Shown: positions 44,545 to 55,307, numbered from the stretch's first letter. The stretch is DNA of 64,000 nt from Caldilineaceae bacterium (GCA_020433455.1 JAGRCP010000023.1:1-64000), one strand, 5' to 3'. The notes: generated from the sequence alone by a model not told the origin. Made by a program: numbers and translations.

Positions 44545-47500
44545 CTACTTCATGACCGTCGGCAGGAAGATGAGGCTGCTGCCGCTGCTGCTCGGATCCA
44601 GGTAGTTGGGGATACCGTCGCCGTCATCATCACCCGTGCCTTCTTCGCTATCGGGGATGCCGTCGCCGTCGCTGTCCGTATCCTGGAAGTCGGGCGTACC
44701 GTCGCCGTCGGTGTCAACCGGTTCGGCAGGATTGTCGCCGGCTTCTTCGCTGTCGGGGATGCCGTCGCCGTCGCTGTCTGTGTCCTGAGCGTCGGGAATG
44801 CCGTCGCCGTCGGTGTCACCGTCGCCTTCTACGGCGTCGGGAATGCCGTCGCTGTCCGCATCCGGCGCACTTACGCGCAGGATCGAGTCGTTGATGATGA
44901 GGGATTCATTCTCGGCGCTGTCCTTAAACTGGGCGTAGACAACGCATTCTTCACCGGCTGCGCATTCCAGCGTCCAGGCCTTGGTCTGCTGATACGGCTC
45001 CCAGTCGGCGTCGCTCATGTCCGCCTTGTTGCTGATGCGCATCTCCTTCACGCCGCTCTGCTCGTTCTCAAGCGAGGTAACGCTGTGGGAGTAGGGTGAT
45101 GACGAACCGCTGGCCATGCCCTGAATGGGCGTGTCGGTTGCGTCCAGCGCCAGCATGACGTTGTTGCTCATCGTACTGGGGGCGCCCTGCTCGATGAGGA
45201 TGCCGCCGCTGGGGGCATCCGGATCCGCCTTGGGCCGGACCACGATAGCGTCGCTGGGCTTGCCTATGGCTTTCGACTCTTCATCGACGCAGAGTACACG
45301 CACATAGTAGTCGACGTTATTGGGCAGATTCGGCACGACCAGCGGATCCGTGGGGCCGAAGATGTAGCGCGTGCCCATCTCGTCCGCCTTCGTTGAGACG
45401 TAGACAACCATCTGCCGGCAGACTCGGCCGATGACGATTTCGCCGTTTACGGGGCGCACGTTGACGTGGCCCACGGGTTGCACTTTGTCATCGGCAGGCC
45501 ATAGCGGATTGCGGCCGCCGGAGACTTCTGAACCATCCGTTTCGCCGCCGTGGTCCGTATCCGCCTCACAGGGCAGCGTGCCCAGAAGCAGCTCTTGCCC
45601 GTTTGTGAGGCCGTCGCCGTCCTTATCGCCGTCGGCGTCGTTCTCGCCCACGATGAGGCCGCAGCGCAGCTCCCACGGGTCGGGCATGCCGTCCTGGTCT
45701 TTGTCGCCGTCCCAGGGCTCGTCGCCCTCGGGACCGTCGATCCAGAAGCCGCCGTTCCATTCGCGAATCAGGTTCGCGCCGGGCAGGGCCGGATCGGGGA
45801 TGGAGGCCAGGATGCGCACGTTGTAAGAGCCGCCCATGATAGCCTGGGTGTAGCGCCAGCCGTAGATGCCGTCGCCGGCTGCACCGTCGTTGTGGTTGCC
45901 GTCATCGAGCATGGGGATGACCTGCTGCGAGCCATCGGGCTTTTGCACCTGGGCCAGGATGAACGCGCCGGGCAGGAAGCCTTCCTTGCTCTGGACCGTC
46001 GCCACGATGGGCAGCACGTCGCCTGCAGTGGCATGGCCGTTGGTCAGGTTCAGAATGCGACCTTCCAGTGCGATATTGGTCTGTACCGAGTAGCTGGCCA
46101 GGAAGTTGAGCCCGCTGTCGTTGACCGTCTCCGGCGCATCAGTCGCCGTCACGGTTGCTGCATCGGATGTCTTTTCGCTGCCGTCCGCGGCGCAGATGTA
46201 GGTCCACTCCTGCACGCGCACCAGCCAGAAACCCTGCTGAGGGTTGGTCACGACCAGCACATCGTCATAGGTTGAATTGCGTACGTCCCAGCTATCCGGC
46301 TGCGTCCCGTCGGTGGGGCTGATGGGAATCCAGCGGCTGGGCTTGCCGGGATAGTACTCACCGTTGTCTTCGGCCGGGGGGGCGAAGGCGATCTCCACGT
46401 CGCGCTGAAAGCCGCCGCAGCCGCCGTTGTCGCCCCGGTTACCCGCCACGACAATGCGCAGCGTGTTGGCGCTTTCATCCACGAAGACGGGCGCGAACTC
46501 AATCCACTCATAGAGGGCGGCGTTTAGCTTTGGCTGGTAGAGAATGCGGGCCCCATCCTGGGCATCCGTCTCAAAGTCGTCATAGACTTCCACTAACCCT
46601 AACTGCTCGGGCAGGCGTTGGCCGGCCAGGGGAGCCTGTACGGCCAGGGGCGCCTGCATGGCGTTGAGGAACGCCATATCCGCGTCATTCGCTGCCGCGG
46701 CCTCGGCGCTGAGCAGCGCGCCGCCGCTGTCCGTCGTCGTCACCGGGCGATAGCGTCCGCCCGTATCGGCGGCGATTTGGGCCAGCTGCGTTTCCGGCGC
46801 TTCGGGTCCGAAAGCAATGGTGTTGATGATCACGCCCGAATCAATCAGCTCCTGGCGCACCTCGTTGTAAAGGGGCTTGACATTTTCCTCGCCGTCACTG
46901 AGGAGGAAGATGTGCTTGGGGTTGAGGGAGAACGGCGCGCTCAGCAGGCGGTTTTTCGCATCCTGCAGAGCCGGGCCGATGGGCGTCCATTCCCGGGCCG
47001 AGATGGTATCGATGGCGTTCTTGGCCGCCGTAATGTCTCCCGCATCATTGACCTCCGTGCGGGGGAAGATGCTGCGGATATCCAGCTGACAGTTGCCGGC
47101 GCCGCCGGGCAGGCCGCAACTGACGGGAATGTTGAAGGCCGAGAAGTCCGTCGCCAGCAGGCGATCGCCCATTCGGGCCAGATCAGCTACGACTTTGCCC
47201 GCGCGCTTGGCATTGAAGAGGCGCGTGCCCTCGCCGATCACGTCTTCTACGGCCATGGAGCCGCTGGCGTCAAAGACCAAGGCGATGTCCGAGTTGCCCG
47301 GCGGCACGTAGAGGAGCGCATCGGTCTCCGTATCGCACGTTCCGCCGCCGCTGAGACAGGCCTGGAAATCGACAAAGGATGTGCCGGCCGGCTTGACCGG
47401 GGCCATGATGGTGGCCCAGTATTCATCGCCCACCTGCTGCAGGCTGCCGGGCGCGACTACGGGCGCATCGCCTTCCGCGTCAAAGACGAAGGAGCTTTCT

Positions 47501-49086
47501 ACCAGACCCCGCACGGGCACGCCGTTGCTGGTTACGCTCAGGCGGGTGAGGAAGGAGATGGGGCTGGCCGGCTCGCCGACCAGGGCAAAGTTGCTCTGGC
47601 GCGGCTCCATAATGTTGATGGTCGGATTGACGCAGGTGAAGGTTACCGCGTAATCGTACATGGTCTGGAAGGCGTTGACGCTCGCCACGATGCGATTGTG
47701 TACGCCTGCGCCCGCAAAGAGACGCACATAGTCCTCGCCAATGTAGGCGGAACGCTGAACGCTGGTCGTCCCGCTGGTGTCCGCGGCCATGAGGTTGATG
47801 CCCAGGCGCGCGCCGGCTTCGCCGTCCACCGCGACTTCCACATACTTGCATTCGCCACCCGGGAAGACCTCGAAATATTCGGCCGCATAATCATCGGGCG
47901 CTGAGCCGTTCCACGCCTGCGCGCCGCTGTTGAGATTGGCCGTCTGGGTCATGGCGGGGGCGTTGTAGCTCGTTCCCGTACCGTCATCGTCGAAATAGAC
48001 CAGCTCTGACTGGGTAACGGGATCGGCCCAGCGGTCCGCCCAGAGCGAGGCGAAGAAGTTGAGGAAGAGTTCATCCTTGCTCCACTTGCCGCCGCTCAGA
48101 TTGGGGATGAGGGTGTTGAGGACGTAAAGGGAATCCTGATTGTCACACTCGACATAATGTTCGTACATGGGGTGGATATGCCACCACGGATCGTTGGGGT
48201 TGCCCAGAGAACCGAGCTGTTCGGTCATGTACTTGACGAAACGGTTGTTGTAGTTCTTGACGTACATGGACGTGGATGGATCGTAGCTCGTGCCCATGAC
48301 GTACGCAGCATCTACTCCGGGATCAACGCTGTCGGACCCCAGATCGGCGTAGCCTTCCGTGAATTCGGCGTTGCCTGCCGCCGAACCGCCGTCATAGTTG
48401 GCCTGAAGGTCGGCGTAGCAGCCGCTGTTGTACGAGTACTGGAGATAGTGCTGAGCCTCGTGATAGACGGTACGCTGGCCGCCGCCGTTGGCGACCATGG
48501 GCGCGTCAATGCCGATGCGGCAATTGCCCGAACTGGCCCAGTAGGCGATGCCCGCCCAGCCCACGCCGTCTTCAATCTGAACGTTGACGTTGTCGCCGCA
48601 GCCGGTATCAAAGAGGTGATGACCCGAATCCGTGTTATAGCGCACCCACGCGTCTTCAAACCATTCGCCTACCTGGACCGCCTGGGCGTCGTTCAGGATC
48701 CAGTGGCTCAGCGTGAGGGTGTTGCCGTTGTCCTGACGCTGGGCGGTGACCTGGTTTTTGGTATACCAGACCGTAACCGATTTGGTCGTGCCGTTGACGT
48801 CAAAGGTGTTGACGGTGCATTCGTCCAGCAGAATGCCGTCGATTGTAGGACCGCCGGCGCAGGCTGCATTGACGTCCGCGGGAGCAGCTGCGAGGGCGTC
48901 TTCCTGGGCCCCTGCCGGTGGGCGGATAACGGCAGTCGAGCCGTCAGGGGGCGTCGATTCGCCGCCGCGGCTGCCGTGGGCTGCCGCTTGCCCGGCAAAG
49001 AGGAGGGAGAGGGCGAGCGCCAATGTGGCGATCAGCACGCCCTGCCCCGGTACAGTGTGCAAAAAGCGTGATATTCGTGGTTGCAT
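44545..49086 (-). CDS. Giant secreted protein: metalloprotease-like, VWA and TSP3 calcium repeats
   Basis: 1513 residues from the ATG at 49086, with AAGGAG upstream and a signal peptide ending near AGQAAA. Residues about 100-400 contain YHEAQHYLQ (near 209-213), an HExxH zinc site, followed by FTEGYADL, suggesting a metallopeptidase fold. A VWA domain begins [11 protein letters not shown] near 606 with a full MIDAS DxSxS and FLLSDGEEN. Beta-sandwich repeats follow. Residues about 1250-1300 and 1405-1500 carry DxDxDG calcium loops of thrombospondin type 3. It ends FLPTVMK, like the other giant secreted protein. Likely an extracellular, calcium-binding adhesin or protease. Codons further upstream have no family support. 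Confidence 0.85.
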   Translation of the reverse strand: MQPRISRFLHTVPGQGVLIATLALALSLLFAGQAAAHGSRGGESTPPDGSTAVIRPPAGAQEDALAAAPADVNAACAGGPTIDGILLDECTVNTFDVNGTTKSVTVWYTKNQVTAQRQDNGNTLTLSHWILNDAQAVQVGEWFEDAWVRYNTDSGHHLFDTGCGDNVNVQIEDGVGWAGIAYWASSGNCRIGIDAPMVANGGGQRTVYHEAQHYLQYSYNSGCYADLQANYDGGSAAGNAEFTEGYADLGSDSVDPGVDAAYVMGTSYDPSTSMYVKNYNNRFVKYMTEQLGSLGNPNDPWWHIHPMYEHYVECDNQDSLYVLNTLIPNLSGGKWSKDELFLNFFASLWADRWADPVTQSELVYFDDDGTGTSYNAPAMTQTANLNSGAQAWNGSAPDDYAAEYFEVFPGGECKYVEVAVDGEAGARLGINLMAADTSGTTSVQRSAYIGEDYVRLFAGAGVHNRIVASVNAFQTMYDYAVTFTCVNPTINIMEPRQSNFALVGEPASPISFLTRLSVTSNGVPVRGLVESSFVFDAEGDAPVVAPGSLQQVGDEYWATIMAPVKPAGTSFVDFQACLSGGGTCDTETDALLYVPPGNSDIALVFDASGSMAVEDVIGEGTRLFNAKRAGKVVADLARMGDRLLATDFSAFNIPVSCGLPGGAGNCQLDIRSIFPRTEVNDAGDITAAKNAIDTISAREWTPIGPALQDAKNRLLSAPFSLNPKHIFLLSDGEENVKPLYNEVRQELIDSGVIINTIAFGPEAPETQLAQIAADTGGRYRPVTTTDSGGALLSAEAAAANDADMAFLNAMQAPLAVQAPLAGQRLPEQLGLVEVYDDFETDAQDGARILYQPKLNAALYEWIEFAPVFVDESANTLRIVVAGNRGDNGGCGGFQRDVEIAFAPPAEDNGEYYPGKPSRWIPISPTDGTQPDSWDVRNSTYDDVLVVTNPQQGFWLVRVQEWTYICAADGSEKTSDAATVTATDAPETVNDSGLNFLASYSVQTNIALEGRILNLTNGHATAGDVLPIVATVQSKEGFLPGAFILAQVQKPDGSQQVIPMLDDGNHNDGAAGDGIYGWRYTQAIMGGSYNVRILASIPDPALPGANLIREWNGGFWIDGPEGDEPWDGDKDQDGMPDPWELRCGLIVGENDADGDKDGDGLTNGQELLLGTLPCEADTDHGGETDGSEVSGGRNPLWPADDKVQPVGHVNVRPVNGEIVIGRVCRQMVVYVSTKADEMGTRYIFGPTDPLVVPNLPNNVDYYVRVLCVDEESKAIGKPSDAIVVRPKADPDAPSGGILIEQGAPSTMSNNVMLALDATDTPIQGMASGSSSPYSHSVTSLENEQSGVKEMRISNKADMSDADWEPYQQTKAWTLECAAGEECVVYAQFKDSAENESLIINDSILRVSAPDADSDGIPDAVEGDGDTDGDGIPDAQDTDSDGDGIPDSEEAGDNPAEPVDTDGDGTPDFQDTDSDGDGIPDSEEGTGDDDGDGIPNYLDPSSSGSSLIFLPTVMK

Positions 49087-49348
49087 GAGATTCTCCTTGT
49101 CGATTGGAATGGTGCAACAGGCAGAGAATTGGGGTAAAACAGCGCTGTCCGGAGGTAGGGCCAGTGTAGCGAGACATGACCGGCGCGTGCTATGTTTCAG
49201 GTCACGGTCACACTGTGTTCCGGCGCACAGTATTTCAGGCCCGGGCGTGGTACGCTTCGGCGCGACGATCCGTGGTGGCGCATCCGCTATTTTCGACGCG
49301 TGCATATGCGTAGAAGCAACCGAATTCCCAATCTGTGAGGAATATCCT

Positions 49349-49915
49349 ATGAACAGCGACCGTACGACTCCCCCCTCTTCTCCCCCGCCGGCTCTGCCGC
49401 CCGACACGTTGACCCAGCGCATAGGCGTCCTGGCGCGGCGTGAAGTTGAAGCGCGCATCCTGGCCCCGGTCATTGACGCTCTGGGCGAGCGCTTCGGTCG
49501 CGAGGAGGTCATTGAGGTGGTGAAGCAGGTCATTATCGATACGGCCCAGGCCCAGGGCCGGGACCTGGCGGAGACCATGGGCGACAACGGCAGCATTGAA
49601 CTGCTGGACTCTCTCCAATATTGGACCCGGGACGATGCGCTGCATATCGACGTGCTGGCCCAGGATGAAGAGCGCCTGGACTTTAACGTGACCCGTTGTC
49701 GCTATGCTGAAATGTACCGGGCATTGGGGGTTCCCGAATTGGGGGCGGTCTTCTCGTGTAATCGGGATCAGGCGCTGGTGCAGGGTTTTAACGCGGGGGC
49801 GGAATTTTCGCGCACCCAAACGATTATGGACGGGGCTTCTTTTTGCGACTTTCGCTATCGTTTTCCGGCCGGATCATCCGCCGATACGCCACGCGGGAAT
49901 GAGGCGGACCCGTAA
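49349..49915 (+). CDS. L-2-amino-thiazoline-4-carboxylate hydrolase family protein
   Basis: 188 residues from the ATG at 49349, preceded by GAGGAA. The C-terminal core [19 protein letters not shown], then [27 protein letters not shown], matches the ATC-hydrolase family, including the three conserved cysteines. The named reaction opens the thiazoline ring in L-cysteine synthesis from ATC in Pseudomonas, but most family members are uncharacterised. The first 20 residues are Pro/Ser rich. Divergent from the giant secreted protein gene, with a 262-nt gap in which nothing else was identified. Confidence 0.85.
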   Translation: MNSDRTTPPSSPPPALPPDTLTQRIGVLARREVEARILAPVIDALGERFGREEVIEVVKQVIIDTAQAQGRDLAETMGDNGSIELLDSLQYWTRDDALHIDVLAQDEERLDFNVTRCRYAEMYRALGVPELGAVFSCNRDQALVQGFNAGAEFSRTQTIMDGASFCDFRYRFPAGSSADTPRGNEADP

Positions 49916-50182
49916 ACGACGAGGGCGAATCAGCGTTCACGCATGGGACTTTGGCGGCTTTTCGTTCCATCAACAATCTGGTAAGATAGACCCGCGACAT
50001 ACGCTGGAACCAACATCCCCTCTCCATCGTTGCTCTGTCGTCCGCATTCCGTTGATTTGTCTTGTGGATATTTGGGCAAGTCATTTTCAACAGTTTTTTT
50101 GTCGGTTCATTTCCAAGCAGTACATTTCCGGTAATTTACACAAAAAACCCTCTATTACTCACTCGAAAGGAGTAACCCGCAG

Positions 50183-51355
50183 ATGCGAAAGCTGCTGCCC
50201 CTCTTACTTGCCCTTGTGATTGCGCTGATTCCGGCGACGCTGTTCGCCCAGGATTCAGACGAGCCGGTTGTCTTTTGCGGCGATCTGGATGACGCCCAGT
50301 GTGAGATTCTGACCGAAGCCGCCAGACTGGGAGAAGAGCAGACTTCCGGCTCTTATGACTCATTGATTACCATGCTGCTCTCCGGCATTCCCGAAGCGCC
50401 CTTTGACGAGATCGACGTCGTCTGGAATCAGATTGGCGCTTACGTGATGGACCCCGATTTTGCGGCTGAGATGAACGGCATGGAAGACGAAGAGATCATG
50501 GCCATGATGGGCGATCCTGAACAGTCGTTTGCATTGCTCATGGACCTCTTTGACATGACCGATATGGCGCATGAGACGAATATCGTATTGGGGCAGGAAA
50601 CCGCCGACCTTCTCTCCGCTAACATCGGTTATCCGATTCCCACTGAGATCAGCGTGCGCTACGTCGTTGTGGGCGGCAACGGCTACGTCAACCTGGATGA
50701 TTTGGCTGAATTCATCCCCGAGCTGAGCGGCTATAGCGGCTGGATCGGTACGGAGTTGCGCCCGGTGCTTGAGTACGTCATGGAGAACGCCGACATGGAA
50801 GCTGCCGGCGAAGACGAAATGGCCCAGATGCAAATGTTCGGCGGTATGTTCATGCCGAAGGCAAGCATGGAAATTTTCGGCGACTACATGGACATCGAGC
50901 AGATCGAAGAAGAGCCGGCCGTCTTCCACACCACCTTTGACCTGCCCGGCTTCGTGACCAGCCCCATGTTCATGGATCTGGTTGTCGCCGCGGTCGAGGC
51001 CAGCGGCGAGTCCATTAACCCCGGCGACCTGGCCCAGGTCCAGACCATGCTGCCCATGGTTGCCCCCATGATTTTCAGCGGCCTGGACGTCAGCACCGAT
51101 CTCGTTATCGACACCGATACCGGTTACGCGACTGAATCCGCTTCCACCTTCGAGTGGGACCTGTCGGGCCTGATTTCCATGGCCGCGATGGCCGGCATCC
51201 CGGCCGGACCCGCGGGCGTAGACTCCATGGTCGTCTTTAATACCGAGAATCTATATGGCGACTTCAACGCCATCGACGCCGTTGAGGCGCCGGAAAATGC
51301 GCTGCTGGTCCCCGGCGAGACCGTCGTTGACATGATCGAGGCATCGGCCGAGTAA
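50183..51355 (+). CDS. Acidic, methionine-rich secreted protein of unknown function
   Basis: 390 residues. The signal peptide LLPLLLALVIALIPATLFA is followed by a mature protein with no transmembrane segment. It is strongly acidic and methionine-rich: between residues 95 and 130 and between 205 and 245 nearly every fourth residue is Met, e.g. EIMAMMGDP and QMQMFGGMFMPK. An early CGD...QC pair could form a disulfide. I recognise no catalytic motif; a LppX/LprG-like lipid-carrier fold is conceivable but not shown. AAAGGAG lies about 11 nt before the start, and a strong terminator follows. It is monocistronic. Confidence 0.75.
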   Translation: MRKLLPLLLALVIALIPATLFAQDSDEPVVFCGDLDDAQCEILTEAARLGEEQTSGSYDSLITMLLSGIPEAPFDEIDVVWNQIGAYVMDPDFAAEMNGMEDEEIMAMMGDPEQSFALLMDLFDMTDMAHETNIVLGQETADLLSANIGYPIPTEISVRYVVVGGNGYVNLDDLAEFIPELSGYSGWIGTELRPVLEYVMENADMEAAGEDEMAQMQMFGGMFMPKASMEIFGDYMDIEQIEEEPAVFHTTFDLPGFVTSPMFMDLVVAAVEASGESINPGDLAQVQTMLPMVAPMIFSGLDVSTDLVIDTDTGYATESASTFEWDLSGLISMAAMAGIPAGPAGVDSMVVFNTENLYGDFNAIDAVEAPENALLVPGETVVDMIEASAE

Positions 51356-51424
51356 ATTCCGCACGCTTTTTATGGTGCATGTCGCAACACATACGGCGGC
51401 GCGGGATTGAATACGCACGCCATA

Positions 51425-51472
51425 ACAAAAAAGGGGGCCGGATTCATCACGAATCCGGCCCCCCTTTTGTTT
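51425..51472 (+). terminator. Strong intrinsic terminator after the acidic secreted protein
   Basis: Perfect hairpin with arms ACAAAAAAGGGGGCCGGATTC and GAATCCGGCCCCCCTTTTGT around loop ATCAC, followed by T-rich DNA. It is 70 nt after the stop. Confidence 0.9.
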
Positions 51473-51484
51473 GGGGCGATAACG

Positions 51485-51594
51485 CCAAGCGAAACACGGG
51501 CGGCCGCCTTCGCGTACAAGAGGTTGGAACTATGATTTGGGTGCGTTCAAACTCGGTTGACGCAACATGGGGGTACGCTCCCCACCGCTTTAAC
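51485..51594. repeat. Intergenic repeat block upstream of fabF
   Basis: Contains the left-end half-motif of the hairpin element (GAACTATGATTTG near 51527-51539), preceded by CGAAACACGGGCGGCCG, and then a copy of repeat A at 51539-51594. The same modules are at 17191-17298 in the other order. The rest of the 411-nt gap before fabF holds no gene I can support; a fabF promoter must be here. Confidence 0.7.
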
Positions 51595-51767
51595 TCATTT
51601 CGGACACACTCAAATGCACCCCTGTTTGCGCGACTCTGGCGGATTGTCCGGGTTTTGGTATACTGACAGTAACCTGTCGGCATACATTTATACACATTAT
51701 CCCACCGTACCGCCCGGCAAGCAGCCTCGCGGCGGTTGACACATTTGAAAGCAGAGGCGATCAAGCA

Positions 51768-53003
51768 ATGACGCGAGTTTTTGTAACCGGCATGGGGGCG
51801 CTTACTCCCATCGGTAATGACGTAGAAACCTTTTGGCAGAATCTCGTTGCGGGTAAGTCCGGGGCCGGACCCGTCACGTCCTTCGACATGGGGGAGATTC
51901 CCTACAACATGGCGTGCGAAGTGAAGGGATTCGATCCCATGGACTACATGGATCGCAAATTGGCCCGACGTACGGCCCGCTCTACCCAGTTCGCGATTGC
52001 GGCCAGTCATCAGGCGTTGGCCCATGCGGGCCTCACCGTTGATGAGAGCAACTGGTACAATGTCGGCGTCATGATGGCCACCGGCGGCGGCGGCATCACC
52101 GAAATCGAATATGCAACCCAGGTCATGGATGAGCGGGGCTGGCGTACCGTCGGTCCCTTCGTCGTGCCCAGCGCCATGGCCAATGCCGTGAGTTGCCTGG
52201 TCTCCATCGAGACGGGCGCGCGCGGCCCTGTCATGACCAGTACTGCGGCCTGCGCCAGCGGCCATTACTCGGTCATTGAAGCTTTCCACTACCTCCGGCG
52301 GGGCGAAGCGGACGTCATGATTGCCGGCGGTACCGAATCCGCCATCTCCGCGTTGACCATGGCCGCTTTTGGCCGTATGGGCCCCCTCTCCAGCCGCGTT
52401 GATGACCCTGGGCATGCCTGCCGTCCCTTCTCCATTGATCGGGACGGCTTCGTGACCGGCGAGGGAGCCGGCGCCTTGATTCTGGAGACGGAGGAGCATG
52501 CGCGGGCGCGGGGCGCGACCCTCTATGCCGAGGTGCTGGGAGGCAAGCTCACGGGCGATGCGTATCACATCACCGCGCCCGATCCCGAAGGCGACGGCGC
52601 GGCCCGGGCCCTCAGCGGCGCGATCCAACTGGCCGGCCTTGAGCCCGAAGATGTGGGCGTCGTTTTCGCCCACGGCACGGGAACCGTACTCAACGATGCA
52701 GGCGAATGCAAAGCCCTCAAGCGGGCCTTCGGCGAGGCCGCCTACACCATGCAGGTGACCAGCATCAAGAGCATGGTCGGTCATGCCCTGGGCGCGGCGG
52801 GGGCCCAGTCGGCCGTGGCCGCGATCTGTGCGCTGCGTGACGGCGTGGTTCCGCCCACCATCAACTACACGCCCGATCCGGCCATCGATATCAACATTGT
52901 GGGGAATGAGGCTCAGAAGACCGACGCCCGCTATGCGTTGGTCAACGCCTTCGGCTTCGGCGGACAAAATGTGGTCGCCGTTCTGGGCGCAGTCGAGGAA
53001 TAA
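51768..53003 (+). CDS. fabF: 3-oxoacyl-[ACP] synthase II
   Basis: 411 residues. The thiolase-fold enzyme of fatty-acid elongation: the active-site Cys162 is in STAACASGH, His302 in AHGTGT and His339 in SMVGHALGAAG, the complete Cys-His-His triad. The N-terminus RVFVTGMGALTPIGN is standard. It condenses malonyl-ACP with acyl-ACP in the cytoplasm. No other fab genes lie beside it, so it is not in a fatty-acid cluster here. Confidence 0.95.
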   Translation: MTRVFVTGMGALTPIGNDVETFWQNLVAGKSGAGPVTSFDMGEIPYNMACEVKGFDPMDYMDRKLARRTARSTQFAIAASHQALAHAGLTVDESNWYNVGVMMATGGGGITEIEYATQVMDERGWRTVGPFVVPSAMANAVSCLVSIETGARGPVMTSTAACASGHYSVIEAFHYLRRGEADVMIAGGTESAISALTMAAFGRMGPLSSRVDDPGHACRPFSIDRDGFVTGEGAGALILETEEHARARGATLYAEVLGGKLTGDAYHITAPDPEGDGAARALSGAIQLAGLEPEDVGVVFAHGTGTVLNDAGECKALKRAFGEAAYTMQVTSIKSMVGHALGAAGAQSAVAAICALRDGVVPPTINYTPDPAIDINIVGNEAQKTDARYALVNAFGFGGQNVVAVLGAVEE

Positions 53004-53033
53004 AGAGCGGGGCGGGGTAAATCGATCCAAATC

Positions 53034-53084
53034 AACCGGCCCAAAGCCGGTTTTCCGTAACAGGCAGCGGCTTCAACCGCTGCC
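53034..53084. repeat. Palindromic repeat, inverse copy of the 18876-18926 unit
   Basis: Stem-loops AACCGGC/GCCGGTT and GGCAGCGG/CCGCTGCC joined by TTCCGTAACA. Read in reverse, it matches 18926-18876 over about 51 nt with few differences, mostly in loops. It lies between convergent fabF and the ABC ATPase gene, where it could also help termination. Confidence 0.75.
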
Positions 53085-53194
53085 TGCGTCGTTATGCGAC
53101 TGGTTATTCTGTCTGTCCGCCACCAGGAAGCGCCGGACACCAGTTCGGCGGGCACGATCGCCAATGCTTACTTCTTTTCCTTGTCCGGGTTGCG

Positions 53195-54178
53195 CTATTC
53201 GTCGCGCAGTTGATACCCCGTGTAGGCCATAAAGACGTCGCCCAGGCTGGGTTTGGCCACCCGCAGCGAGCGGATGACAACGTCCGATTCGCTGATGATC
53301 TGAACGAGTCCGGCCAGATGCTCGTCGCCGTGATCAACGCCGATTTGCAGACGGCCCGTTTCGCTTTCGCCTTCTCCCGGCAAAGATTCCACGTTAGAAA
53401 CATACGCCACATCGCGCAGGATTTCCGCCAGCTTCGCCAATTCTCCGCTGCCGGTCAACTCCACCACGTCTGCGCCCATGGCCGCAATGAGATCACGCGG
53501 CCGCCCCTCAGCGACTACCTGCCCGTGATCGATGATGCCGACCCGGTCGGCCAGGGCTTCGGCTTCGTCCATGTAGTGAGTCGTCAGCAGCAGGGTGATG
53601 CCGCGCTCGTCGCGCAGGGCGCGGATGTAGCGCCAGATGTTGACTCGGTTCTGGGGGTCCAGCCCCTGGGTCGGTTCGTCCAGCACCAGAATGTCCGGCG
53701 AGGTCATGAGCCCCCGAGCCAGCTCCAGCCGTCGTTTCATGCCGCCCGAATAGCTTTTGATGGGGCGATCCAGCGCGTCGGTCAACTCGACCAGTTCGAC
53801 AAGATCGCGCATTCTCTCTGCCCGCTCGGCCTTGCTCATCCCGTAAAGGCGGCCGTGAAAATCCAGCGCCTGGCGGCCGGTCAGCTCTTCGTCCAGCACC
53901 ATCTCCTGAAAGGTAACGCCGATATGACGGCGCACCTGCGCGGCCTGGCTCACGACGTCGTAGCCCATGATTGCGGCGCGCCCCGCGGTGGGGAGCAGCA
54001 GGGTGGTGAGCATGGAGATGGTGGTGGTTTTGCCCGCGCCGTTTGGTCCCAGAATCGCGTAAATTTCGCCGCGCTGGATCTCCAGGCTTACCCCGCGCAC
54101 GGCATGGACCGGTTCTCCGCCCTTGCTTTCGTATACTTTTTCCAATCCTTCCGCCTGCATGGCGGCTACAGAAGTCAT
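53195..54178 (-). CDS. DrrA-family ABC transporter ATPase
   Basis: 327 residues from the ATG at 54178; a second ATG six codons later is possible. Walker A GPNGAGKTT, signature YSGGMKRRLELA, Walker B ILVLDEPTQGLD and TTHYMDEAEALAD are typical of DrrA/CcmA drug- or polysaccharide-export ATPases, with the C-terminal DUF4162-like extension ending KPSLGDVFMAYTGYQ. These ATPases work with an ABC-2 permease, but no such gene adjoins. The genes upstream are small four-helix proteins. Confidence 0.9.
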   Translation of the reverse strand: MTSVAAMQAEGLEKVYESKGGEPVHAVRGVSLEIQRGEIYAILGPNGAGKTTTISMLTTLLLPTAGRAAIMGYDVVSQAAQVRRHIGVTFQEMVLDEELTGRQALDFHGRLYGMSKAERAERMRDLVELVELTDALDRPIKSYSGGMKRRLELARGLMTSPDILVLDEPTQGLDPQNRVNIWRYIRALRDERGITLLLTTHYMDEAEALADRVGIIDHGQVVAEGRPRDLIAAMGADVVELTGSGELAKLAEILRDVAYVSNVESLPGEGESETGRLQIGVDHGDEHLAGLVQIISESDVVIRSLRVAKPSLGDVFMAYTGYQLRDE

Positions 54179-54213
54179 GAGGTTCCCCGTTACAGATTGC
54201 TTAAAGCCTAAAA

Positions 54214-54624
54214 TTAAAAGGTGCCTTGAATTTGCAGCACGCCCGCCAGAATAATCACGCCGGCGATGGCGAAAAAGAGGGTGCAGCGGGCAAAGCGCCC
54301 CGTCGCCGTGGGCGCGGCCTTGGCCCGTATCCAGCCCACGTGGACCGCGCCCGCGGCCACCAGCATGGTCGCGGGATGACGCCAACTGCGCAGGACGTCC
54401 GTTCCGTTCCATCGGGTCTCCAGGAGCCAAACCAGTACGCCCAGGGTCACGCCGATATCCACGGCCATGATGAAATAGACGGCGATGCGCTCATCGACGA
54501 CCTGCCACTCGCGTCTTTCCAGCCAGCCAATCAGCGATTTGCCGATAGCCAGCCCCGCGGTGATCAGAACGACGTAGCGCCAGAGGCCGTGTGCGTTGGC
54601 CAGGGCGGCCTGGAGCGTCTCCAC
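54214..54624 (-). CDS. Small four-helix membrane protein, tandem paralogue B
   Basis: 136 residues with about four hydrophobic helices. HGLWRYVVLI at the N-terminus and GWLERREWQ after the second helix align with the same positions of the upstream paralogue (HSGWRYVVLL and GWLAKSEWS). The family recalls b-type cytochrome-like hypothetical proteins of Bacteroidota and Chloroflexota, but no heme-binding His pair is clear. Starts 2 nt after the stop of paralogue A, and is followed after 35 nt by the DrrA-like ATPase, so the three genes may be one transcript. Confidence 0.75.
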   Translation of the reverse strand: METLQAALANAHGLWRYVVLITAGLAIGKSLIGWLERREWQVVDERIAVYFIMAVDIGVTLGVLVWLLETRWNGTDVLRSWRHPATMLVAAGAVHVGWIRAKAAPTATGRFARCTLFFAIAGVIILAGVLQIQGTF

Positions 54625-54626
54625 CG

Positions 54627-55019
54627 CTAGATTACGCCCGTGATGAGGGCAACGCCGATCCAGACCAATAGCGTGGAGATCCCCGTAAAGATTGTTGCGG
54701 TGCGATACTTGGCGCCGGAGGATGACGCCTTATTGACCCGGCTCAGAGTGATGTGGGCCGGCGCCAGGGCCAGGGTCATGGTGACGAGGTGTTCAATGTA
54801 GACCATGTTCATGGGCATCATGCGCATGATCCAGAGGACAATACCCAATAGCCACTGGATGGTCAGCACTGCGGCATAGGTGATGATCAGTTGGCGATCC
54901 AGCTTGCTCCACTCGCTTTTGGCCAGCCAGCCGTAGATAAATTTAATGAGGGCCACGGCCGAAACGAGCAAAACTACATAGCGCCAGCCCGAGTGGGCTT
55001 CAAACAAAATGGTATTCAT
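54627..55019 (-). CDS. Small four-helix membrane protein, tandem paralogue A
   Basis: 130 residues from the ATG at 55019; the longer frame upstream lacks support. Four helices; HSGWRYVVLL, GWLAKSEWSKLDRQL and LAPAHITLSR stand out, the last containing a His that is also present as AVHVGWIR in paralogue B. Same fold and order as the next gene, so a local duplication is the simplest explanation. Function unknown. The next 288 nt towards the CapA gene carry no supported gene. Confidence 0.75.
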   Translation of the reverse strand: MNTILFEAHSGWRYVVLLVSAVALIKFIYGWLAKSEWSKLDRQLIITYAAVLTIQWLLGIVLWIMRMMPMNMVYIEHLVTMTLALAPAHITLSRVNKASSSGAKYRTATIFTGISTLLVWIGVALITGVI

Positions 55020-55307
55020 CTTTATCTTTCCTGACCTTATCTGATATTTACTTGGTTTGTATAACAATACCTTCGCCAAAAGGGAGGAGGTATTCAAAAA
55101 AGGTAGGGCGATTGAGTAAGCTAGGGTTCTTTGCCGAGTGAAAGCAAAGGCTCGAGGCAAAGCCAATCACGCATGCTGGAAATTATCGCACTCATTCAAT
55201 GTTTAGACCAAAATGCAGGGAAACAACCCTCAACCAATTGGCCCGCATCATCATAGCTATGATGACCATGACGGAACGAGTAATCATGTTGAACATGTCC
55301 CGTATGC

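Noticed and set aside
44560-44870. Short-period repeat DNA that might be a CRISPR or satellite
   Set aside because: It is coding DNA for TSP3 DxDxDG repeats, in frame, with no spacers.
55190-55307. Minus-strand hydrophobic stretch after the CapA gene that could be a gene remnant
   Set aside because: Only about 35 codons with no recognisable family; could be chance.
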